DNA of 34,977 bases. Origin: Prochlorococcus sp. AG-402-M23. GTDB taxonomy: Bacteria; Cyanobacteriota; Cyanobacteriia; PCC-6307; Cyanobiaceae. The notes under the pieces were generated by a model that was not told the origin of the DNA, did not search any database, and worked only from the letters and a program-made list of their open reading frames with translations. The stretch lies in the NCBI GenBank assembly GCA_003216575.1, contig QCIR01000012.1:1-34977 (forward strand), given 5' to 3'. Every line of letters starts with the position of its first letter. Within the stretch, counting starts at the first letter, position 1. Made by a program: the position numbers and the translations under genes. Positions 18,514-28,003 of the stretch are shown in pieces.

Positions 18514-20589
18514 GTGGCACGCGCCTTTCCTTTAGAACGAGTAAGAAATATCGGGATAGCTGCACATATTGATGCTGGTAAAACAACTTGCACTGAAAGA
18601 ATTCTCTTCTATTCAGGTGTTGTTCATAAAATGGGAGAAGTTCATGATGGAGCAGCGGTTACTGATTGGATGGCCCAAGAGAGAGAGAGAGGAATAACTA
18701 TAACGGCTGCAGCGATTTCAACCACTTGGGATGATCATCGTATAAATATTATCGATACTCCAGGACACGTTGATTTCACTATTGAAGTGGAACGTTCTAT
18801 GAGAGTCCTTGATGGTGTTATCGCTGTCTTCTGCGCGGTTGGTGGGGTACAGCCTCAATCTGAAACAGTTTGGCGTCAGGCTGATAGGTATTCCGTACCA
18901 AGAATGGTCTTTGTTAATAAAATGGACAGGACAGGTGCAGATTTCCTTAAGGTGCATGGTCAAATTAAAGATAGATTAAAAGCTAATGCAGTCCCTATTC
19001 AGTTACCTATAGGAGCTGAAAATGATCTAAAGGGGATTATTGATCTTGTAGAAAATAAAGCATATATTTATAAAGATGATCTTGGGAAAGACATTGAACA
19101 GACTGAGGTTCCCGCAGATATGGTTGATTTAGTTTCAGATTGGCGTTCTAAATTGATGGAATCCATAGCTGAGACTGATGAAGAGCTACTTGATTCTTTT
19201 TTAGAGAATGGTGAGTTATCTGTAGAAGAACTTAAATCTGGAATTAGAGATGGAGTACTCAAGCATGGCCTCGTTCCAATGCTATGCGGCTCAGCTTTTA
19301 AAAATAAAGGCGTTCAACTACTTTTAGATGCTGTCGTTAATTATTTACCAGCACCAGTTGATGTGCCTCCAATTCAAGGTTTATTGCCCAATGGAAAAGA
19401 AGCAGTTAGACCTTCTGATGATGGAGCCCCATTTAGTGCACTTGCTTTTAAAGTTATGGCTGACCCATATGGAAAGTTAACTTTTGTTCGCATGTATTCG
19501 GGTGTTCTTGAAAAAGGCAGCTATGTACTTAATTCCACAAAAGATGCTAAGGAAAGGATATCTAGATTGATTGTTCTAAAAGCTGATGATCGTGAAGAAG
19601 TTGATGAACTAAGAGCTGGTGATCTTGGAGCTGTTCTTGGATTGAAAAATACAACTACAGGTGATACTTTGTGCGCTTCTGATGAGGCAATTGTTCTTGA
19701 AACTCTTTACATCCCCGAGCCAGTTATTTCAGTCGCAGTAGAGCCTAAGACAAAAAGTGATATGGAAAAGTTAGGGAAAGCATTGACTTCTCTTTCTGAA
19801 GAAGATCCAACATTTAGGGTTAGTACAGATCAAGAGACAAATCAAACAGTTATTGCTGGCATGGGTGAACTTCACCTTGAAATACTGGTTGATAGAATGT
19901 TGAGAGAATTTAAAGTTGAGGCCAATATTGGAGCACCGCAAGTTTCTTATAGAGAAACTATTAGAGCAAGTTCCTCAGGTGAAGGTAAATTTGCTAGGCA
20001 AACAGGTGGTAAAGGCCAGTATGGCCATGTCGTAATTGAGGTTGAGCCTGGAGAACCTGGAACTGGCTTTGAGTTTGTCAATAAAATTGTCGGCGGTTCT
20101 GTGCCAAAAGAATATATAAAACCTGCTGAATCAGGGATGAAGGAAACATGTGAGTCTGGTGTGATTGCTGGCTATCCTTTAATAGATGTAAAAGTCACAT
20201 TGGTTGATGGGTCTTATCATGATGTTGACTCTTCTGAGATGGCCTTCAAGATTGCCGGTTCAATGGCTTTCAAAGATGGGATCAAGAAATGCAATCCTGT
20301 ACTTCTTGAACCTATGATGAAAGTTGAGGTAGAGGTGCCTGAGGACTTCTTAGGCTCTATTATTGGAGATCTGTCCTCTAGACGAGGTCAGGTTGAAGGT
20401 CAGTCCATCGATGATGGGCAATCCAAAGTCCAGGCAAAAGTGCCATTAGCCGAAATGTTTGGCTATGCCACTCAACTCCGATCAATGACTCAAGGTCGGG
20501 GTATTTTCTCTATGGAGTTCAGTACATACGAGGAAGTTCCTCGTAATGTTTCTGAAGCAATTATCTCCAAGAATCAGGGCAATTCCTGA
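18514..20589 (+). CDS. fusA: Elongation factor G
   Basis: A 691-residue translational GTPase that drives translocation on the ribosome. GTP-binding motifs are AHIDAGKTT (residues 17-25), switch [10 protein letters not shown] and [13 protein letters not shown] precedes the second. Domains II to V follow, with the conserved GMGELHLEI and [12 protein letters not shown] in domains III-IV. The gene starts with GTG at 18514, with CGGAG about 12 bases upstream, and encodes the family-type [15 protein letters not shown]. It lies in the str operon, 105 bp after rpsG, in a gap large enough for an internal promoter. Confidence 0.98.
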   Translation: MARAFPLERVRNIGIAAHIDAGKTTCTERILFYSGVVHKMGEVHDGAAVTDWMAQERERGITITAAAISTTWDDHRINIIDTPGHVDFTIEVERSMRVLDGVIAVFCAVGGVQPQSETVWRQADRYSVPRMVFVNKMDRTGADFLKVHGQIKDRLKANAVPIQLPIGAENDLKGIIDLVENKAYIYKDDLGKDIEQTEVPADMVDLVSDWRSKLMESIAETDEELLDSFLENGELSVEELKSGIRDGVLKHGLVPMLCGSAFKNKGVQLLLDAVVNYLPAPVDVPPIQGLLPNGKEAVRPSDDGAPFSALAFKVMADPYGKLTFVRMYSGVLEKGSYVLNSTKDAKERISRLIVLKADDREEVDELRAGDLGAVLGLKNTTTGDTLCASDEAIVLETLYIPEPVISVAVEPKTKSDMEKLGKALTSLSEEDPTFRVSTDQETNQTVIAGMGELHLEILVDRMLREFKVEANIGAPQVSYRETIRASSSGEGKFARQTGGKGQYGHVVIEVEPGEPGTGFEFVNKIVGGSVPKEYIKPAESGMKETCESGVIAGYPLIDVKVTLVDGSYHDVDSSEMAFKIAGSMAFKDGIKKCNPVLLEPMMKVEVEVPEDFLGSIIGDLSSRRGQVEGQSIDDGQSKVQAKVPLAEMFGYATQLRSMTQGRGIFSMEFSTYEEVPRNVSEAIISKNQGNS

Positions 20590-20630
20590 TCTCTAAATTT
20601 TACTAACCAACCCCCGATTCTTTAAAAAAA

Positions 20631-21830
20631 ATGGCTCGCGAGAAGTTTGAGAGGAACAAACCTCACGTCAACATAGGTACTATTGGCCACGTTGACCATG
20701 GCAAAACAACCCTTACTGCAGCAATCACAAAGGTTTTAGCTAAAAAAGGACAAGCCAAAGAACAAGATTATGCTGATATTGACGGTGCTCCAGAAGAGCG
20801 TGAACGCGGTATCACAATTAATACTGCTCACGTTGAATATGAAACGGATGGTAGGCATTACGCTCATGTTGATTGCCCAGGTCACGCTGATTATGTCAAA
20901 AACATGATCACAGGTGCTGCCCAAATGGATGGGGCAATTCTTGTTGTAGCTGCCACTGATGGAGCAATGGCTCAAACAAAAGAACATATTCTTTTGGCAA
21001 AGCAGGTTGGTGTTCCAGCATTAGTAGTTGCACTAAACAAATGCGATATGGTCGATGATGAAGAAATGATCGAACTTGTTGAGATGGAAATTCGTGAACT
21101 TCTCACAAGTTATGATTTCCCTGGTGATGATATCCCTGTTATTCAAGTTTCAGGATTAAAAGCTATTGAAGGAGAAACAGATTGGGAGACAAAAATAGAT
21201 GAATTGATGACTGCAGTTGATTCTTCTATTCCTGAGCCAGAACGTGAAGTTGATAAGCCATTCTTAATGGCTGTTGAAGACGTTTTCTCAATTACCGGTC
21301 GTGGAACAGTAGCTACTGGACGAATTGAAAGAGGGAAAGTAACAGTTGGAGAAGAAGTCGAAATTGTAGGAATTAGAGATACAAGACTTACAACTGTTAC
21401 AGGTGTAGAGATGTTCAGAAAGCTTCTTGATGAAGGTATGGCCGGAGATAATGTTGGACTTCTGTTGAGAGGTATTCAAAAAGAAGATATTGAAAGAGGA
21501 ATGGTACTTGTCAAAAAAGGCTCTATTACTCCCCACACTAAATTTGAGGGTGAGGTGTATGTATTGAAAAAAGAAGAGGGTGGTCGCCATACTCCTTTCT
21601 TCGCTGGGTATCGACCTCAGTTTTATATTCGTACTACTGATGTAACAGGTCAAATAACTGCTTTCACATCTGATGATGGTGGCAATGTAGAAATGGTTAT
21701 GCCTGGAGATAGAATAAAAATGACAGGGGAATTGATAGCTCCTGTCGCTATTGAGCAAGGAATGAGATTCGCAATTCGCGAAGGTGGACGTACCATTGGC
21801 GCAGGAGTCGTTTCTAAAATTCTTGAGTGA
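20631..21830 (+). CDS. tuf: Elongation factor Tu
   Basis: A 399-residue GTPase that delivers aminoacyl-tRNA to the ribosome. GHVDHGKT (residues 19-26), DCPGH and NKCD are the GTP-binding motifs. Domain II and III sequences ([28 protein letters not shown]) are typical. Full length for the family. Codon use is less AT-extreme than its neighbours (many GGT, CGT and ACT codons), as expected for a highly expressed gene. It is followed by a large hairpin (21839-21888) before rpsJ, which may set the amount of Tu relative to S10. Confidence 0.98.
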   Translation: MAREKFERNKPHVNIGTIGHVDHGKTTLTAAITKVLAKKGQAKEQDYADIDGAPEERERGITINTAHVEYETDGRHYAHVDCPGHADYVKNMITGAAQMDGAILVVAATDGAMAQTKEHILLAKQVGVPALVVALNKCDMVDDEEMIELVEMEIRELLTSYDFPGDDIPVIQVSGLKAIEGETDWETKIDELMTAVDSSIPEPEREVDKPFLMAVEDVFSITGRGTVATGRIERGKVTVGEEVEIVGIRDTRLTTVTGVEMFRKLLDEGMAGDNVGLLLRGIQKEDIERGMVLVKKGSITPHTKFEGEVYVLKKEEGGRHTPFFAGYRPQFYIRTTDVTGQITAFTSDDGGNVEMVMPGDRIKMTGELIAPVAIEQGMRFAIREGGRTIGAGVVSKILE

Positions 21831-21838
21831 TTTATCTC

Positions 21839-21888
21839 TTTAATCTGTGGATGACTTGTAATTTATTCAGGTCATCCTATAGATTAAA
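21839..21888 (+). other. Large stem-loop between tuf and rpsJ
   Basis: TTTAATCT (21839-21846) pairs with AGATTAAA (21881-21888), and GGATGAC (21849-21855) with GTCATCC (21871-21877). With two inner and three apical pairs this gives a stem of about 20 bp with one bulged base and a nine-base loop. No T run follows, so it is not a standard terminator. It may be a processing or mRNA-stability element. Confidence 0.6.
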
Positions 21889-21962
21889 TAAACAAATGAA
21901 CTTATCAAGTTCAACTTAAAAAGAACCTCGAAAAACTAATTTAGCTTTTTTGTAAAGTCATT

Positions 21963-22283
21963 ATGTCAACTGCAATAGCTCAGCAAAAGATACGCATACG
22001 CCTAAAGGCCTTTGATAGGAGAATGCTTGATTTATCCTGCGACAAAATTATTGAGACAGCAGACACTACATCTGCATCAGCAATAGGACCTATTCCGCTC
22101 CCCACAAAAAGGAAAATATATTGTGTTTTGCGTTCTCCTCATGTTGACAAAGATTCTAGAGAGCATTTTGAAACAAGAACACATAGAAGAATTATTGATA
22201 TTTATAGTCCCTCAGCAAAGACTATAGATGCTTTAATGAAGTTGGATCTTCCAAGTGGAGTTGATATAGAAGTTAAGCTCTAG
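21963..22283 (+). CDS. rpsJ: 30S ribosomal protein S10
   Basis: A 106-residue S10 (also NusE in transcription antitermination). The core [44 protein letters not shown] and the C-terminal [11 protein letters not shown] are conserved. In cyanobacteria rpsJ follows tuf rather than heading the S10 cluster, and that order is seen here. The gap after tuf is 132 bp and contains the stem-loop at 21839-21888, so rpsJ may be partly uncoupled from tuf. Confidence 0.98.
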   Translation: MSTAIAQQKIRIRLKAFDRRMLDLSCDKIIETADTTSASAIGPIPLPTKRKIYCVLRSPHVDKDSREHFETRTHRRIIDIYSPSAKTIDALMKLDLPSGVDIEVKL

Positions 22284-22343
22284 ATCTTTTTCTCTCAAAC
22301 CAGAGATAGATTATCTAGGATACAATTAATTAGGAATTCCCAT

Positions 22344-23009
22344 TTGAGCGAACTTTCAGTTAGGGAGCTACCACTTTTTCCATTACCTGAGGTTGTGCTT
22401 TTCCCTCAGGAGTATTTGCCTCTTCATATATTTGAGACTCGTTATAGAGCTATGCTTCAATCTGTTTTAGAAGCTGATAGTCGTTTTGGAGTTGTGAGGT
22501 GGGATCCGATTGCAAAAAAAATGGCTGATGTTGGATGTTGTGCTGAGGTTATTAAGCACCAAACCTCGCAAGATGGTAGAAGCAATATTGTTACTATTGG
22601 ACAGCAAAGATTTAGAATTTTAGAAATTATTAGTGAAACTCCTTTTATTAACGCTTTGGTTAGTTGGGTTGATGATGATGATCAAATATTAGATCAAACC
22701 AAATTAGAGGAACTTAAGGATTCAGTATCTATTGCTCTAAAGGACGTAGTTACTCTTACTTCCAAATTAACTGACTCTGAGCACGTTCTCCCTGATTCTT
22801 TACCTAATATACCTAGAGAATTATCTTTTTGGATTGCAGCTCATCTTGGAGGACCTGTAGCAAGTGAGCAGCAAAACTTATTAGAATTGACTAATACTTA
22901 CCAACGATTGGAAAGAGAATATGAACTTCTAGACCATACAAGAAGACAACTTGCTGCCAGGACTGCTTTAAAAGATACATTTACCAATGCTGATCAAACT
23001 AATAACTAA
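22344..23009 (+). CDS. LON substrate-binding domain protein (no protease domain)
   Basis: A 221-residue protein made of the N-terminal LON domain (PUA-like fold, about residues 1-200). The typical opening LPLFPLPEVVLFPQEYLPLHIFETRYRAML is recognisable, then GQQRFRILE and a C-terminal helical part. There is no ATPase or Ser-Lys protease domain, so it is not a Lon protease. Such stand-alone proteins are widespread in cyanobacteria and their function is unclear; substrate or partner binding is likely. The start is TTG 22344, 60 bp after rpsJ. Its stop is two bases before the quinone methyltransferase, which suggests co-transcription. Confidence 0.85.
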   Translation: MSELSVRELPLFPLPEVVLFPQEYLPLHIFETRYRAMLQSVLEADSRFGVVRWDPIAKKMADVGCCAEVIKHQTSQDGRSNIVTIGQQRFRILEIISETPFINALVSWVDDDDQILDQTKLEELKDSVSIALKDVVTLTSKLTDSEHVLPDSLPNIPRELSFWIAAHLGGPVASEQQNLLELTNTYQRLEREYELLDHTRRQLAARTALKDTFTNADQTNN

Positions 23010-23011
23010 TT

Positions 23012-23944
23012 ATGCAATGGACATTAATTATTCTACTTTTTGCTTTTTCTCTATTAATTCTTACCATAACTTGGCTTAAGAAAAATCGTAAATATGAGAC
23101 TGTTCATAGTGTCGCTTCCTCATATGATGCTTGGACTAATGATCGACTATTAGAAAATCTTTGGGGTGAACATATTCATCTTGGATTTTATGAAAAGCCA
23201 AGAATAAAAAAAGACTTTAGAAAAGCTAAGGTTGATTTTGTTCATGAACTAGTTCAATGGAGTGGTTTGAATCAATTACCAAAAGGTTCGAGGATATTAG
23301 ATGTAGGCTGTGGAATAGGAGGAAGTTCGAGAATATTATCTAATGATTATGGCTTTAATGTCGTTGGTATTTCAATAAGTCAAGAACAAATTAAAAGAGC
23401 AAATGAATTAACAATTAATCAGGATTCTTGTCGTTTTGAAGTCATGAATGCACTTGACTTAAAGTTTGAGAAAGGAAGCTTTGACGGGGTTTGGAGTGTT
23501 GAGGCTGGTCCACATATTGTGGATAAACAAAAGTTTGCAGATGAGATGCTTAGAGTCCTGAGACCAGGAGGTGTTTTGGCAATTGCAGATTGGAATCAAA
23601 GAGATTCAAAAAAACATCCCTATAGTTTTCTGGAAAAGTTCATTATTAATCAGTTACTCATCCAATGGACTCATCCTGAATTTTCTAGTATTGAAGGATT
23701 TAAAAATAACTTATTAAATAGTCCTTATTGTGGCAGTTCAGTAAAAGCATCTGATTGGACAAAGTATACAATTCAATCTTGGAATGAATCTATATATGAA
23801 GGCTTTAGAAGACCTTCTTCTATTTTGAAATTAGGACTTAGATCTGTTTTTAAAGCATTTAGGGAAATTCCAACAATATTAATTATGAAATGGTCTTTTT
23901 CAAGAGGATTGATGAAATTTGGAGTATTTAAATCAAGAGGATAA
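23012..23944 (+). CDS. MPBQ/MSBQ methyltransferase (plastoquinone/tocopherol synthesis)
   Basis: A 310-residue SAM-dependent methyltransferase with an N-terminal membrane helix (about residues 3-21). LDVGCGIGGSSRIL is the SAM-binding motif I, SVEAGPHI and LRVLRPGGVLAIADWNQRD are post-motifs. The sequence follows Synechocystis Sll0418 closely from memory (AYDQWT, WGDHIHLG and EVPTILLM regions match), the enzyme that methylates 2-methyl-6-phytyl- and 2-methyl-6-solanyl-benzoquinol. The likely role is therefore the last ring methylation before plastoquinol. Tocopherol may not be made in every Prochlorococcus, and a gamma-tocopherol methyltransferase-like role is the alternative. Its stop is one base from the stop of the convergent pheA. 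Confidence 0.85.
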   Translation: MQWTLIILLFAFSLLILTITWLKKNRKYETVHSVASSYDAWTNDRLLENLWGEHIHLGFYEKPRIKKDFRKAKVDFVHELVQWSGLNQLPKGSRILDVGCGIGGSSRILSNDYGFNVVGISISQEQIKRANELTINQDSCRFEVMNALDLKFEKGSFDGVWSVEAGPHIVDKQKFADEMLRVLRPGGVLAIADWNQRDSKKHPYSFLEKFIINQLLIQWTHPEFSSIEGFKNNLLNSPYCGSSVKASDWTKYTIQSWNESIYEGFRRPSSILKLGLRSVFKAFREIPTILIMKWSFSRGLMKFGVFKSRG

Positions 23945-23945
23945 A

Positions 23946-24776
23946 TTACTCAATTTCAGATCCAAAATAACATCCAAAATTAATTATTTGATTGCAAAGA
24001 GGTGATAGTTCCTGATTTATTTTTTCAAAGTCTTTTTTATTAGAATTATTTAAATCAAGATCTATGAAAAATACATACTCCCCTAGTTCTCTTTTAGAAG
24101 GACGAGACTCAATTCTACTCATATTTAGGCCAAGATTTGCGATGCAATTTAATGCTTTTAGTAATGCACCTGGACTATTTGATTTAAGTGAAAAAGCCAT
24201 ACTTGCTTTATTTCCATCTTCTTTAATGTTGTTCTTACTTAGAAGTATAAATCTAGTGCAATTGCCTTCAATATCATTAATAGGGTAAGCGAGAATATTC
24301 AGTGCCTCACTAGCATCTTTAGATCCTATTGCAGCTCTAAATGAACTACCTTGTACCATCCTTATAGCTTCTGCTGTTGAATTAGTTGGTAAATGGACTG
24401 CATTGGGAATATTATCGTTTAACCATTGGCTGCATTGAGCTATCGCTTGAGGATGTGAAAGTACCTCTGAAATAGTTGATATTGATCCACTACTCATTAA
24501 TGAGTGTTTAATAGGAAGAACTAGTGCTCTGTGAATAAATAGATTTTTGTGTCTCCATAGAGAATCTAATGTTGAAGTAACCCCTCCTTCTACTGAATTT
24601 TCTATTGGAACCACAGCTGCTTCACAAAGATTATTTGCAAGATTATCGACGACAGACATTAAGCCTTTACAGGGCGAGAACTGTGGTGAATCAAGCTTTT
24701 CTAAGGCTGCTAGTGCTTTTGCGGCCTTCTCAGCGTATGTTCCTTTAGGGCCAAGGTAGGCCACTCGAGTTGACAT
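23946..24776 (-). CDS. pheA: Prephenate dehydratase
   Basis: A 276-residue enzyme that converts prephenate to phenylpyruvate in phenylalanine synthesis. The catalytic domain (about residues 1-180) starts TRVAYLGPKGTYAEKAA and includes VVPIENSVEGGV and the NCTRFILLSK motif with the catalytic Thr. An ACT regulatory domain (about 190-276) carries the ESRPSK phenylalanine-binding motif. No chorismate mutase domain is fused. ATG 24776 is chosen because it gives the family N-terminus; an in-frame extension of 15 residues is unlike the family. It is divergent from the DUF1997 gene with 55 bp between starts. Confidence 0.95.
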   Translation of the reverse strand: MSTRVAYLGPKGTYAEKAAKALAALEKLDSPQFSPCKGLMSVVDNLANNLCEAAVVPIENSVEGGVTSTLDSLWRHKNLFIHRALVLPIKHSLMSSGSISTISEVLSHPQAIAQCSQWLNDNIPNAVHLPTNSTAEAIRMVQGSSFRAAIGSKDASEALNILAYPINDIEGNCTRFILLSKNNIKEDGNKASMAFSLKSNSPGALLKALNCIANLGLNMSRIESRPSKRELGEYVFFIDLDLNNSNKKDFEKINQELSPLCNQIINFGCYFGSEIE

Positions 24777-24831
24777 TAGATAAAAAAATGGGGGAAATAC
24801 CGATAAGATCATGCAGAGCAAGTTTTTGATG

Positions 24832-25347
24832 ATGTCTCTTGCCTTTACTGCACGACAAAAAATTGATCTAGTTGTTCAAGATGATGCGGAGCAACTACCT
24901 GATTATCTCCTACAACAGGAAAGAGTTGTAGGAGCAATGTTAGATTCTCAAAAATTGACTCCTTTGGGACCAGGTAGGTTTAAGTACGAAGTTACAAGTT
25001 TTAAGGTTTTTCAACTTCAAATCAATCCAATCGTTTCAATAGCTGTGGAAAATTTTGATAGCAAAATCAGGATGTATGTTACCGAAAGTCACTTAGATGG
25101 ATTGGGATTTGTTGATGATTTTGATTTAACCTTAGATGCAATTCTGGAGGCAAAACCATCAGGTCTTGAAGGTGAAGCAATTTTGGGTGTAACAGTTAGT
25201 CAGCCTCCACTATTGAGATTGATTCCTCCCAAAATGCTTGAGAAAACTGGCCAATCGATATTAAATGGAATTTTGTTAGGAATTAAGGCAAGGGTTGGGA
25301 AGCAACTAATTGTTGATTTTAATAATTGGTGTGAGGAAATTAGTTGA
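24832..25347 (+). CDS. DUF1997 family protein
   Basis: A 171-residue protein of a family conserved in cyanobacteria and plastids with no established function. The family pattern of an N-terminal YLLQQERVVGAM segment, LGPGRFKYEVTSFKVFQLQINPIVSI, and the C-terminal PPKMLEKTGQSILNGILLGI is recognisable. No membrane helix or signal peptide. An earlier in-frame ATG at 24811 (with another at 24829) would add seven residues; MSLAFTARQ at 24832 fits best. It converges on rnhB with 10 bp between stops. Confidence 0.7.
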   Translation: MSLAFTARQKIDLVVQDDAEQLPDYLLQQERVVGAMLDSQKLTPLGPGRFKYEVTSFKVFQLQINPIVSIAVENFDSKIRMYVTESHLDGLGFVDDFDLTLDAILEAKPSGLEGEAILGVTVSQPPLLRLIPPKMLEKTGQSILNGILLGIKARVGKQLIVDFNNWCEEIS

Positions 25348-25357
25348 GAAATAAATT

Positions 25358-25945
25358 TTAACCTGTTGTCAATTTGGTGAGAAAACTTCTTCGATGCAGC
25401 TTTGATTCACCTGATTTGATTAAGTTAACTCTGTGTAATTTAGTGCCGTATCCCTTGTTGCTTTCTAGTCCATAAAGTGAATATTTACGAGCTAGTCGCT
25501 TAATTAATTCATCTCTCGCTTCTTTGGCTAAAACACTTGCAGCAGCAATTGAGGCAAAATGACTTTCGCCTCGAACTTGAGTTTGTTGTTTTCCTGGCCA
25601 TAATCGAATGGGCAAAATTCCGTCCACCAGAATTAAATCTGGTGGAGAAGAGAATTTTTCTAATGCCCTTATCATTGCTTTTTCAGTAGCCTTTCGGATG
25701 CCTATATTATCAATTTCTTTTGCTGAAGCCTGACCTAACGACCAAGCTATTGAGTGCTCTTTTATTAATGGAACTAAATCATTTCTTTGACGGGAATTTA
25801 ATTTTTTGCTGTCTTTCAATCCTTTTTTTAAAAGTTCTAATTCGTTCGCTTTACTTAATATTACTGCTCCAGCAAAAACCGGACCAAACAAACAACCTTT
25901 GCCAACTTCATCAACTCCTGCAACATGAGATTTGTTTCCTTTCAT
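25358..25945 (-). CDS. rnhB: Ribonuclease HII
   Basis: A 195-residue endonuclease that removes ribonucleotides and RNA from RNA-DNA hybrids. The active-site GVDEVGKG (Asp and Glu near residues 11-12), LVDG and the [19 protein letters not shown] block holding the later acidic residues are all present. [12 protein letters not shown] is the conserved C-terminal G-Y-G-T segment. It starts two bases after the rne stop, so rne-rnhB are almost certainly co-transcribed and translationally coupled. The order rne-rnhB is common in cyanobacteria. Confidence 0.95.
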   Translation of the reverse strand: MKGNKSHVAGVDEVGKGCLFGPVFAGAVILSKANELELLKKGLKDSKKLNSRQRNDLVPLIKEHSIAWSLGQASAKEIDNIGIRKATEKAMIRALEKFSSPPDLILVDGILPIRLWPGKQQTQVRGESHFASIAAASVLAKEARDELIKRLARKYSLYGLESNKGYGTKLHRVNLIKSGESKLHRRSFLTKLTTG

Positions 25946-25947
25946 TT

Positions 25948-27807
25948 TTAAGAAGTCGCAGATGATCTTCTTCTTTTTCGTCTTGGATCTTCATCAGTTT
26001 CTTTGTTTTCGTTGAGATTTAATTCATCTTGTTCGTTTGTTGAGATTTTGTCAGCATTAATTAATTCATTCTTAACTTCATCTAAATCTATATCTACTTT
26101 AAGTTTTTCTTCTTTGAGAACTTCTATTTCTTCGCAATTGGTTGACGCTTTCTCAAGAGGATTTTTATTTTTAAGAAGAGTAATATTTTTTTCTCCCTCT
26201 AATTCTTGTTCTTCTCCAGGTCTAATTATATGAACTGTGTAGTTTTCAGGAAATGGAGATTCTTCTAATAGTAAAACAGGATCTAAACCCATCGAACTAT
26301 ATACCATCTCTTCTTTCTCATTCATGTTTATATGGAGTATACTTTTTTCTTTCTTATGGTTATTTTTATTTATTGAAATCTCGTTTCCATTTGTCTCTAT
26401 TGAAACAGGTATTACAGTAGAATTTGATGATTTATCTTCTTCATTAATTGAGTTTTTCTCAATATCTTTTAATTTGGTAATACTTTTCTTTTTGATGTTA
26501 TTTCCTTTCGAATATTCTAATTCGTTTCCTAAGATTAATGTTGAATTTTTTACTTGAGCCTCAGATGATATCGCTTGGTTTATATCTTGAATTGTGATAT
26601 TTGTAAGTTCATTTAGCCCTGTAGCATTTGGACCATTTTTACCGAATAATTCATATATATTTTGACCTTGTCTTTTTCTGGTTAACTCAACAAGTCCAAG
26701 TTCAGTAAGTGAAATTATTTGTGGATTAGCGTAGTCTCCACTAAGCGCATTTGTAAATCTCTCTAATAATTGAAGTTGATCCCTTTTTGTTTCCATATCT
26801 ATAAAATCAATGATAATAATCCCACCAATATTCCTTAATTTTAATTGTCTTGCTATTTCAATTGCTGCATCACAATTAGTCCATAAAACTGTTTGCCTGG
26901 AATTTTCAGAACTAGTAAATGAACCTGAATTAACATCAATAACTGTCAATGCTTCAGTAGGTTCAATTATTATATATCCTCCAGAAGGTAGATCTACTCT
27001 TTGCTTTAGTGCATCATTAATTGCAGAAATAACTTTATATTTTTCTAATATATTATCCGAATCACTATGCAAATCTATTATTAATTCCTTGCTCTCTTTT
27101 CCCAGAAAATTCTTAACTCGAGTTACTGCTTCAGGATTATCAACGATTATATGATTAACATTTTGGCTTATCTTATCTCTGAGTATTTTATGTATAAAGT
27201 CTTCATCTCTGTTTAAAAGAATTGGCGGTGTACAACTTTCATATGCTTGTTGGATTAGATCCCATTTTTTTAGAAGATTTTCAAGATCATCGATTAAAAA
27301 TTCTTCAGAGATATTTTCGGCTTCTGTCCTTATTACCAGGCCAGTACTTTGAGGTTTAATAAGCACTCCTAGTGCTCTAAGTCTATTCCTTTCAGCTTCT
27401 GAGCGTATTTTCCCAGAAATGTTGACCCCTTGTCCATATGGTTTCAGAATCAGAAATCTTCCAGCAAGCGATAAATTTCCAGTTAAACTTGGACCTTTTG
27501 TACCTGTGGGCTCTTTTTTGACTTGTACTAAAACCTTTTGATCAGGCTCTAATAATTCTCTGATTCCCGCAGTAGCCTTTTTTAATCTTAAAGGACCTAG
27601 CTCACTGACAGGTAAAAATCCGTTTTTTTCATTTTCTCCAAGAATGACAAAAGCAGCATCTATTCCGCTGCGAACCTGTTCAACACTGCCTAGAAATACA
27701 TCTCCGACTTGGTAGCTGCCTTGAGCCACGATTAATTCGTCTATTCTTTCATCAGTGAGCAAAGCGGCAATTCGCAAATGCTCAGCAATGACAATTTGCT
27801 GGGGCAT
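25948..27807 (-). CDS. rne: Ribonuclease E (RNase E/G)
   Basis: A 619-residue endoribonuclease with an S1 RNA-binding domain (about residues 35-100) and an RNase H-like/DNase I-like catalytic core. Catalytic Asp291 (VIDVNSGS) and Asp334 (IIIDFIDM) have the E. coli spacing of 43 residues. The zinc-link position, CxxC at 404/407 in E. coli, falls exactly at GPNA (Gly392, Ala395) here, so both cysteines are absent. The rest (about 410-600) is a low-complexity, E/K/N-rich tail. The extreme C-terminus RRKRRRSSA (609-617) matches the cyanobacterial nonapeptide that recruits polynucleotide phosphorylase. The leader has a perfect 18-bp inverted repeat. Confidence 0.95.
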   Translation of the reverse strand: MPQQIVIAEHLRIAALLTDERIDELIVAQGSYQVGDVFLGSVEQVRSGIDAAFVILGENEKNGFLPVSELGPLRLKKATAGIRELLEPDQKVLVQVKKEPTGTKGPSLTGNLSLAGRFLILKPYGQGVNISGKIRSEAERNRLRALGVLIKPQSTGLVIRTEAENISEEFLIDDLENLLKKWDLIQQAYESCTPPILLNRDEDFIHKILRDKISQNVNHIIVDNPEAVTRVKNFLGKESKELIIDLHSDSDNILEKYKVISAINDALKQRVDLPSGGYIIIEPTEALTVIDVNSGSFTSSENSRQTVLWTNCDAAIEIARQLKLRNIGGIIIIDFIDMETKRDQLQLLERFTNALSGDYANPQIISLTELGLVELTRKRQGQNIYELFGKNGPNATGLNELTNITIQDINQAISSEAQVKNSTLILGNELEYSKGNNIKKKSITKLKDIEKNSINEEDKSSNSTVIPVSIETNGNEISINKNNHKKEKSILHINMNEKEEMVYSSMGLDPVLLLEESPFPENYTVHIIRPGEEQELEGEKNITLLKNKNPLEKASTNCEEIEVLKEEKLKVDIDLDEVKNELINADKISTNEQDELNLNENKETDEDPRRKRRRSSATS

Positions 27808-27821
27808 ATAGGTTTTTTAGC

Positions 27822-27858
27822 TTTTTAAAGCTATTAAATTATTTAATAGCTTTAAAAA
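27822..27858 (-). promoter_or_regulatory. Perfect inverted repeat in the rne leader
   Basis: TTTTTAAAGCTATTAAAT (27822-27839) is the exact reverse complement of the 18 bases ending at 27858, with a single base between the arms. It begins 15 bp upstream of the rne start codon and would form an AU-rich hairpin in the mRNA. RNase E controls its own mRNA through its 5' leader in other bacteria, so this is a natural cleavage or regulatory site, by inference. No T run follows in either direction, so it is not a terminator. Confidence 0.6.
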
Positions 27859-27868
27859 TGCATATAAA

Positions 27869-28000
27869 ATGGATAATTTTTTAACGTCAAAACTTAAAGA
27901 GATTTTTGATTATTGTTCAGAATGTGAATTAAATATAATCCGGTTTAAATATCCGGAATTTAGTCTAGGTGTCCCTTTAAGAATAACCGACGTTAACTAA
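27869..28000 (+). CDS. Possible 43-residue small protein between rne and dapL
   Basis: ATG 27869 to TAA 27998-28000 encodes 43 residues: MDNFLTSKLKEIFDYCSECE, then about 23 more ending PLRITDVN. The composition looks protein-like, with alternating charged and hydrophobic positions and a CSEC pair. I do not recognise the family. In DNA this AT-rich an open frame of 44 codons can occur by chance (I estimate a few percent per frame), there is no ribosome binding site, and a TATAAT at 27934-27939 lies inside it. It may be a real small gene divergent from rne, or only leader DNA. Confidence 0.3.
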   Translation: MDNFLTSKLKEIFDYCSECELNIIRFKYPEFSLGVPLRITDVN

Positions 28001-28003
28001 GAG

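Noticed and set aside
21288-21758. 156-codon minus-strand frame opposite tuf
   Set aside because: Product of the codon bias of the highly expressed tuf gene; Ser/Asn/Tyr-rich shadow sequence.
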